Positions 16,665 through 21,970 of a stretch of 21,970 nt of DNA are shown here, one piece after another (the stretch's first letter is position 1; each line of letters opens with the position of its first letter). Location of the stretch: assembly GCA_035649435.1 (NCBI GenBank), contig DASRJO010000062.1, positions 1 to 21,970 on the forward strand, written 5' to 3'. Source of the DNA: DASRJW01 sp035649435. GTDB lineage: Bacteria > Krumholzibacteriota > Krumholzibacteriia > G020349025. A program made the translations under genes and the position numbers. The notes below the pieces were generated by a model. It saw only the letters and a program-made list of their open reading frames with translations, searched no databases and had not been told where the DNA came from.

Positions 16665-18311
16665 ATGAACGTGCACCCGCAGGCCGGCAAGCCCGCGCCC
16701 GAGTCGAGTCTGATCGATGTCACGCGGCTCGTGGATGCGTATGCGAGCCTCGTCCCCGACGCCTCCATCCCGGGGCAGCGTGTCGCCTTCGGCACTTCCG
16801 GCCATCGTGGCAGTGCACTCTCGGGGAGTTTCAACGAAGCGCACATCCTCGCGATCACCCAGTCGATCTGTGAGTACCGGAACCAGCACGGGATCGACGG
16901 GCCGTTGTACCTGGGCAAGGACACCCACGCGCTGTCGGAACCCGCCTTCGTCACCGCGCTGGAGGTCCTGGCGGCGAACGATGTCGCGGTCGTCGTCGAT
17001 GCGGCAGGTGGCTTCACGCCGACACCCGTGATCTCGCACGCCATTCTCGCCCACAATCGGCGCCGCGGCCGCGGCCTGGCCGACGGTATCGTGATCACGC
17101 CTTCGCACAACCCACCTGCCGATGGTGGTTTCAAGTACAACCCCCCGCATGGGGGACCGGCCGAGACCGCCGTCACGGCTTGGATCGAGCGCCGAGCCAA
17201 TGACATCCTGGAAGCGCCGCTGCGCGACGTACGGCGTGTGCAGACGCAACAGGCGCTAGCGGCGGCGCGGAAGCAGGATTTCGTCCGTGCTTACATCGAC
17301 GATTTGTCAGCGGTGGTCGATCTCGAGGCCGTGCGTAGCGCCGGCGTGCGCCTCGGCGTCGATGCGCTCGGTGGCGCGGCACTGGCGTATTGGGCGCCGC
17401 TCGCCGCCCACTATGGGATCCAAATCGAGGTGATGAATGCGACGGCGGATCCGACCTTCCGCTTCATGACCTTGGATTGGGACGGCAAGATTCGCATGGA
17501 CTGTTCTTCGGCGTACGCGATGGCGGGAACGATCGCCGCCCGGGACCGTTTCGACATCGCGTTCGGCAACGATGCGGACGCCGACCGCCATGGCATCGTG
17601 ACCCGAACTGCCGGTCTGATGAATCCGAATCACTACCTCGCGGTGGCCGTGGATTATTTGTTTCGCCAGCGACCGGGGTGGGGTCCCAGTGCGGCCGTCG
17701 GCAAGACCGTGGTCAGCAGCAGCCTCGTCGATCGAGTCGCACGCCGTGTCGGGCGGCGATTGTTCGAGGTCCCCGTGGGTTTCAAATGGTTCGTGGAGGG
17801 ATTGGCCGATGCGACCCTCGGCATCGGCTTGGAGGAAAGTGCCGGCGCCTCGTTCCTGCGCCGCGACGGTCGCACCTGGACCACGGACAAGGACGGCATG
17901 GTGCTCGGCTTGTTGGCCGCGGAGATGCTGGCCCGCACGGGTCGGGATCCGAGCGAGCTCTATGCGGCGCTCGTGCATCAGGTCGGTGCGCCTCTGTACC
18001 AACGTCGCGATGCGGCGGCGACGGGGGCGCAGAAAGCGTGCTTGCAACGTCTCGCGCCCGCCGACATCCGCGCGACGCATCTCGCCGGAGAGCCCGTGGA
18101 GGCGGTGCTCGTGCAGGCCCCCGGGAACGGCGAGCCGATTGGCGGCGTCAAAGTCGTGACCGAGAACGGATGGTTCGCCGCGCGTCCTTCGGGCACGGAA
18201 GACGTGTACAAGGTCTACGCCGAGAGCTTCCGTGATGCGGAGCACCTGCGCCGTATTCAGGACGAGGCCGATGCGCTGCTGGCCGGCGCGTTCGCGTCCT
18301 CCGGCTCCTGA
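16665..18311 (+). CDS. pgm: Phosphoglucomutase, alpha-D-glucose-phosphate specific
   Basis: A 548-residue cytoplasmic enzyme interconverting glucose 1-phosphate and glucose 6-phosphate, feeding glycogen and nucleotide-sugar synthesis. It aligns from residue 1 with the E. coli Pgm type (546 aa): both start with a short segment ending in AG-PA, then VAFGTSGHRGSA. Catalytic Ser147 is in GIVITPSHNPPADGG; the metal-binding aspartates 303, 305 and 307 are in GNDADADRHGIV; the sugar-binding loop is GLEESAGASF (388-397); the phosphate-binding motif is ARPSGTEDVYKVY (506-518). PVGFKWFVEGL and TDKDGMV also match. The ATG at 16665 has no strong ribosome site, but the start is fixed by this family alignment; the upstream GTG at 16614 would add 17 unlikely residues. 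No partner genes of glycogen metabolism are adjacent. Confidence 0.97.
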   Translation: MNVHPQAGKPAPESSLIDVTRLVDAYASLVPDASIPGQRVAFGTSGHRGSALSGSFNEAHILAITQSICEYRNQHGIDGPLYLGKDTHALSEPAFVTALEVLAANDVAVVVDAAGGFTPTPVISHAILAHNRRRGRGLADGIVITPSHNPPADGGFKYNPPHGGPAETAVTAWIERRANDILEAPLRDVRRVQTQQALAAARKQDFVRAYIDDLSAVVDLEAVRSAGVRLGVDALGGAALAYWAPLAAHYGIQIEVMNATADPTFRFMTLDWDGKIRMDCSSAYAMAGTIAARDRFDIAFGNDADADRHGIVTRTAGLMNPNHYLAVAVDYLFRQRPGWGPSAAVGKTVVSSSLVDRVARRVGRRLFEVPVGFKWFVEGLADATLGIGLEESAGASFLRRDGRTWTTDKDGMVLGLLAAEMLARTGRDPSELYAALVHQVGAPLYQRRDAAATGAQKACLQRLAPADIRATHLAGEPVEAVLVQAPGNGEPIGGVKVVTENGWFAARPSGTEDVYKVYAESFRDAEHLRRIQDEADALLAGAFASSGS

Positions 18312-18363
18312 TCCCGTCTCGGCGATCGGTGCGTCGGAGCGGGTGCGGCGGAATCGATCGTGT

Positions 18364-19749
18364 TCAGGCGATCGGCAGGAGCAGGGTGAAGGTGGTGCCG
18401 CGGTCGATCTCGCTCGCGGCGAGGATCTTGCCGCCCATGGCTTGCACGAGGCGATTGGCGAGGGCGAGCCCCAAACCCAGGCCATTCTTTTCGCGCGTCA
18501 ACGAGCCGTCGACTTGCAGGAAGGGCACGAACAGTTTGTGCAACTTGTCGGCAGCAATGCCGGGGCCGTTGTCTTCCATTTGAATCCGCACCATGGCGGG
18601 ATCGTCCGGCAAGCGATGGGCTCGCAACGTGATGCGCGCGCCTTGCGGCGTGAAGCGCATGGCGTTGTCGAGGAGGATGTCGAGGACCTGGCGCATTCGC
18701 CGCGGTTCGAAAATCACCGCCGGGAGATCGTCCTCGAGGACCAGGCGGAAATCGTGCAGCCGGGCTGCGACTCCATTGCGGCGGTTGTCGTAGTAGTCAC
18801 GCAACAGTGCGGAGATGTCCCCCGGACCGCTCTGCACCTCGATGCGGTTACCAGCCAACCCAGAATAATCGAGCAGATTTTCCAGCATGCGTTTCAGTTT
18901 TTCCGTTTGCTGCAGCACGATCTTGAGATGCTCACGCTGGCTGCTCCCGGCTACCGCTTCCTCCAACAAGCTCTCCGCATACATCTGCATGACCGTCACC
19001 GGGGTTCGTAGCTCATGGTGCATGTTGCTGACGAACTCGTTCTTGGCCCGGTCGAGCTCCTGGAGGTTTTCGTTGGCTTGCCGCAGTTCACGCACGCTTT
19101 CTTGCAGCTGGTGATAGAACATCGAGTTCTGCAGAGCCACGGCGAAGAACTCAGCCGACGCCTGCAAGACCTCGATCTCGAACGGATCGGCAGCGGTGTT
19201 CTGTCGCGTGCCCAAGGCAACGACGCCAAGCAGCTTGTCCGGTGCCAGTAACGGTGCGAACAGAGCCAGTCCGCGGCTGCGGAGCAGTTCGAGATCGGCC
19301 GGGGTGAAGATGTCCGACAAATCGTCGCGGAACTGGATCCGGCGGTCACGCAGCAGCCGATCCACCAGGGTCTCGATGCATTGCATGCCGATCTGGCGCG
19401 CCACGGACTCGGGGATCCCATGGCTGCGAATCAGCACCAGGCTGCCAGTAGCTTCCGGCGGCAGGATCCACAACGCCGAATGCGGCGTTCCCAGATGGCC
19501 CATGAAATTGAACAGCGCGCGATCGGCGAAGTCGTAGATGTTGAGCGAATAATCCAACTCTTTGCTGAGCTCGAAGAACGACAGGAGGCTGTGCCGCTGC
19601 AGATCGCTTTCGCGCACTGCCGGCCCGTCGACGGACCTCGTGACTGCCTGGCCGCGCGTCCGGCTCTGGCGGGAAGGGTGTCGCGGATCCGGCCGCGGCA
19701 TCTCCTGGCTCAGTTTCCTGGCCATGCTCGGCGTTGGGTTCTTCTTCAT
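18364..19749 (-). CDS. Soluble GAF-domain sensor histidine kinase
   Basis: A 461-residue kinase without membrane helices. Residues 1-45 are Pro/Arg/Ser-rich and probably disordered. A GAF domain spans about 55-205 (LSFFELSKELDYSLNIYDF to LQASAEFFAVALQNSMFY), followed by a coiled linker (210-238). HisKA contains SNMHHELRTPVT with phospho-acceptor His245; here the residue before it is also His, where Ser is usual. The ATP-binding domain has N-box ILLDNAMRFTP (N362), G1 MEDNGPGI, a recognisable F-box (KLFVPFLQVD) and G2 GLGLGLALANRLV. All kinase residues are present. It starts 13 nt after the STAS gene, so it is the third gene of the partner-switching operon. No response regulator is beside it, so its phosphotransfer partner is unknown. 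It is convergent with pgm (52-nt gap). Confidence 0.93.
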   Translation of the reverse strand: MKKNPTPSMARKLSQEMPRPDPRHPSRQSRTRGQAVTRSVDGPAVRESDLQRHSLLSFFELSKELDYSLNIYDFADRALFNFMGHLGTPHSALWILPPEATGSLVLIRSHGIPESVARQIGMQCIETLVDRLLRDRRIQFRDDLSDIFTPADLELLRSRGLALFAPLLAPDKLLGVVALGTRQNTAADPFEIEVLQASAEFFAVALQNSMFYHQLQESVRELRQANENLQELDRAKNEFVSNMHHELRTPVTVMQMYAESLLEEAVAGSSQREHLKIVLQQTEKLKRMLENLLDYSGLAGNRIEVQSGPGDISALLRDYYDNRRNGVAARLHDFRLVLEDDLPAVIFEPRRMRQVLDILLDNAMRFTPQGARITLRAHRLPDDPAMVRIQMEDNGPGIAADKLHKLFVPFLQVDGSLTREKNGLGLGLALANRLVQAMGGKILAASEIDRGTTFTLLLPIA

Positions 19750-19762
19750 CGGACGCCACCAA

Positions 19763-20191
19763 TCAACGCGATCCCTTGCCGACCACGAGATCGTCGACCG
19801 ATGGCACCAGGGACAAGAACCGGCCGACGTTCAGGAGATTCACCACGGACGACACCACCGATGACACCGCGATGAGATGCAAGCTGCCCTTGGCTTCCTT
19901 GAACTCCTCGGTTTCGGCCAGAAAGACACCGAGACCGCTGGACGCCAAGAACGTCACCTGCGATAGGTCCAAGCCCAGAACATGCATCCCCTGAGCGCGA
20001 AGTTCGGCGCAGCGCTGCTGCACCAACTGGGCGGCGCGCCCGTCGAGCCGCCCACTCAGCTCGAGCAGCATCAACGAGCCACGGCGTTTTCCATCGCTCA
20101 TCTTGAAATCCCCTGCGAGGATCTCGCGTGAGGAGCCCGCCGGCTTCGGCCGCGGACGCGACCCTTCCGAGTTACCGCTTGGTCGAGACAT
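19763..20191 (-). CDS. STAS-domain anti-sigma factor antagonist-like protein (SpoIIAA/RsbV type)
   Basis: A 142-residue cytoplasmic protein. The STAS domain spans about 38-138: LMLLELSGRLDGRAAQLVQQ, the core LGLDLSQVTFLASSGLGVFL, then a C-terminal helix and strand. In SpoIIAA/RsbV the regulated serine lies in a D-S-S/T-G-L-G motif; here the motif is ASSGLG with Ser84 kept and the preceding Asp replaced by Ala83. The start at 20191 has a very strong AAAGGAGGT site and overlaps the upstream phosphatase gene by 20 nt. An in-frame ATG at 20101 with AGGGG upstream would give 112 residues, closer to the usual family size, so an internal start is possible; the first 30 residues are Pro/Arg/Ser-rich. 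Next to a PP2C/RsbW fusion, it is the likely substrate of both activities. Confidence 0.9.
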   Translation of the reverse strand: MSRPSGNSEGSRPRPKPAGSSREILAGDFKMSDGKRRGSLMLLELSGRLDGRAAQLVQQRCAELRAQGMHVLGLDLSQVTFLASSGLGVFLAETEEFKEAKGSLHLIAVSSVVSSVVNLLNVGRFLSLVPSVDDLVVGKGSR

Positions 20192-21970
20192 TGCGTACCT
20201 CCTTTGCACTCTGTTCCACCGGATCGAAGCGCATGAGCGTGATGTTGCCGTGCACCGTGCCATCGCGATAAAGCAGCGGATGCATCACCTCTTGGATGAT
20301 GCGCAAGCCGAGGCCGCGGCCACGCTTGCGCACCGTGGGATCGTCGAGATCGTCGGCGCGCCGCACCGAGGGTGAGAAGGCCTTGCCACGGTCGCAGACG
20401 AGGAAAACGCCGCGCTGCAAGCGCTGCAGCACCTGCCTCTGGCCGGCGAAGCGATTCGGGTCACGCGCTGTTTGTCCCGACCAGAGGTCGGCATCGGGAA
20501 TCCACCACAGGTCCAAGGCAGGATCGTGATGACCTTCGGCCGTATGATCGCGGTACCCGTGTTCGAGAATGTTGGCGCAAAGCTCGTGCAGCGCGTGTTC
20601 GAGCAGGACGCTGTCATGGTCCGCGAGCGCCGCGAGCTCGGGACAGGTCGCGAGCCAGGGGCGCAACCGGTGCAAGGCGCCGGCATCGCGACGCATCTCC
20701 AGATGACGGCCGCCGTCGCGCAGACTCCACGCACGCTCGATCAGGAGCTCGCTCGCGCCGGGGATGGCGCGCGACGGTTGCGCTCCGGGAATGCCCGTCG
20801 CGTTCAGGCTGGCGCCCGCACTCAGGCGGTGCACCACGACCAATGTCTCATCGTCGAGGCGTGGCGTGTCCTGCGTCCATTGGCCGAGGGCACGTCGCAC
20901 GGCCGTGATCACGGCGCGGCTGCCACCCGCGGCTGTGTTCTTGACCACTTGCTCGAGCCGGCCGAAGCCGAACTGTTGCAAGGTGCCGGGCTCCCAGGCC
21001 TCGTTGACGCCGTCGGTGAACTGCACCAGTGTGTCGCCTGGTTGCAGCTCGAGCTCGTAGTCGCGCAAGGTGTCACGCAGGGCACCGCGCACGGCACCGA
21101 CTGGAATGGCTTCGGTGTAGTGCCACTCGGTGGCGTGGGTCGCGGCGCGATGCACGAGCACCGGACTGTGGCCGGCGGAGGCATAGCACAACCGGCCGCT
21201 GCTCGGGTCGAGGATGCCGTAGAACATGGTGACGAAGACGCCCGGACGCAGATTGCCGGAGAGCTGGTCGTCGAGCGCGGCGAGCAGCGCAGAGGGCGTG
21301 CGATGCGAACGCCGCAGCGATCGTAACAGCACCGCGACCATCGACATCACCAGACAGCCGGCCAGGCCTTTGCCGGAGACATCGGCGATGGCGATGCCGA
21401 TGCGTCCGTCGGGAAGCTCGAGGATGTCGAAGTAATCGCCGCCGACTTCTGCCGCCGCCTGGTGCACGCCGAGGATCTCGAAGTCGCCGCTCACGATGCT
21501 GTGCGCCGGCAGCAGCGAGTTCTGCACCTGCCGCGCCAGCTCCATTTCGTGCTTGAGCCGTTCCTTTTCCATCATCTGTTCCTGCGCCTTGCTGAGCGCA
21601 CCGGCCATCGTGTTGATCGAATCGGCCAGCAGCTGGAACTCGGTGCGGTCACGCAGGACGATCGGCGTGTCGAGATCACCGTGTCCAATGCGCTCCAGTC
21701 CGGCGCGCAAGCGATCGATCGGCCGCAGCAGAGCGGTCATGAGCACGAGCGTGCTGGCGACGGCGAGGACCAGCAGGACCATGAGCACCACGGCTTGCTG
21801 CTGGCGCGCCGCGGTCGCCGCGGCCTCGACGTGACTGCGATGCAGTCCGACGTACACCGTCCCGATGCTCGCACCGCTCGGGTGGCGCACGGGAACCCGT
21901 GCGACCAATGTCGCCGAGTTCTTGGAGATGGACTCGTTCGGCCACAACCGATGGGTCGTGGGCACGGCGA
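20172..21970 (-). CDS. Membrane HAMP/PP2C (SpoIIE-type) phosphatase fused to RsbW-like kinase domain, 5' end missing
   Basis: The frame is open to the right edge, so the N-terminus and probably the first membrane helix lie outside. Numbering from the in-frame GTG at 21965: end of a periplasmic sensor domain (1-52, SIGTVYVGL), TM helix (about 56-79), HAMP (80-132, LLRPIDRLRAGLERIGHGDLD), linker helix, PP2C phosphatase (about 150-382) with metal-binding acidic residues in GGDYFD (Asp177), IADVSGKG (Asp195), FTDGVNEA (Asp318) and RLDDETLVV (Asp371/372). Then an RsbW-type GHKL domain (about 420-582) has N-box HELCANILEHGY (Asn465), G1 VCDRGKAFSP and G2 RGRGLGLRII. So one protein carries opposing activities, dephosphorylating and phosphorylating an antagonist. 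The STAS gene overlapping its 3' end is the obvious partner. Confidence 0.94.
   Translation of the reverse strand, partial: AVPTTHRLWPNESISKNSATLVARVPVRHPSGASIGTVYVGLHRSHVEAAATAARQQQAVVLMVLLVLAVASTLVLMTALLRPIDRLRAGLERIGHGDLDTPIVLRDRTEFQLLADSINTMAGALSKAQEQMMEKERLKHEMELARQVQNSLLPAHSIVSGDFEILGVHQAAAEVGGDYFDILELPDGRIGIAIADVSGKGLAGCLVMSMVAVLLRSLRRSHRTPSALLAALDDQLSGNLRPGVFVTMFYGILDPSSGRLCYASAGHSPVLVHRAATHATEWHYTEAIPVGAVRGALRDTLRDYELELQPGDTLVQFTDGVNEAWEPGTLQQFGFGRLEQVVKNTAAGGSRAVITAVRRALGQWTQDTPRLDDETLVVVHRLSAGASLNATGIPGAQPSRAIPGASELLIERAWSLRDGGRHLEMRRDAGALHRLRPWLATCPELAALADHDSVLLEHALHELCANILEHGYRDHTAEGHHDPALDLWWIPDADLWSGQTARDPNRFAGQRQVLQRLQRGVFLVCDRGKAFSPSVRRADDLDDPTVRKRGRGLGLRIIQEVMHPLLYRDGTVHGNITLMRFDPVEQSAKEVRNVSTKR

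Noticed and set aside
16545..17249. Upstream extension of the lipoprotein frame to 448 codons
   Set aside because: It would run antisense through the start of pgm and bury the lipobox signal peptide internally.
18312..18363. Possible terminator between pgm and the GAF kinase
   Set aside because: Only short imperfect CCCG/CGGG pairing and no T-tract on either strand.
17307..18485. 392-codon minus-strand open frame opposite pgm
   Set aside because: Pgm is fully supported by alignment and motifs; the antisense frame has no domain signal.

Overview
The window is GC-rich, densely packed bacterial chromosome with genes on both strands. The lineage is inferred only. The secreted protein at 5393-8521 ends in a FlgD-like/Por-type C-terminal sorting module, and coding is strongly GC3-biased (long antisense open frames throughout). 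This fits a Gram-negative, outer-membrane-bearing phylum of the FCB-like kind, such as Candidatus Eisenbacteria or a relative. No rRNA, tRNA, CRISPR array, insertion sequence or prophage gene was seen.

Layout. (1) 1-5231, minus strand: a tripartite efflux operon in the order tetR - tolC-like - membrane fusion lipoprotein - RND permease; the permease runs off the left edge. Junctions are tight (23-nt overlap, 34-nt gap, 3-nt gap), and overlapping palindromes upstream of tetR (5300-5324) are candidate operators. (2) 5393-8521, minus: a large secreted protein with seven exact 58-residue propeller-like repeats, five 74-residue InlB/Flg_new-type repeats, an Ig-like region and a C-terminal sorting module. 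(3) 8632-12864, minus: a compact signalling operon of a family 5 extracytoplasmic solute-binding lipoprotein, a membrane hybrid histidine kinase and a stand-alone receiver, with no ABC permease or ATPase. (4) 13275-15879, plus: two consecutive SGNH-type hydrolases behind a near-consensus sigma-70 promoter; the second carries TPR-like helices inside the SGNH fold. (5) 15903-16544, minus: a small lipoprotein with a probable TTG start, convergent with the hydrolases and divergent from pgm. (6) 16665-18311, plus: phosphoglucomutase. (7) 18364-21970, minus: a partner-switching operon, with a membrane HAMP/PP2C phosphatase fused to an RsbW-like kinase domain (5' end outside the window), a STAS anti-sigma-antagonist-like protein and a soluble GAF histidine kinase.

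The efflux operon, pgm and the small lipoprotein look routine. The parts most likely to hold something undescribed are the solute-binding protein/hybrid kinase/receiver operon, the phosphatase-kinase fusion with STAS and GAF kinase, the paired SGNH hydrolases, and the repeat architecture of the secreted protein. Both signalling operons lack a visible output (no DNA-binding regulator, sigma factor or diguanylate cyclase), so their targets lie elsewhere.
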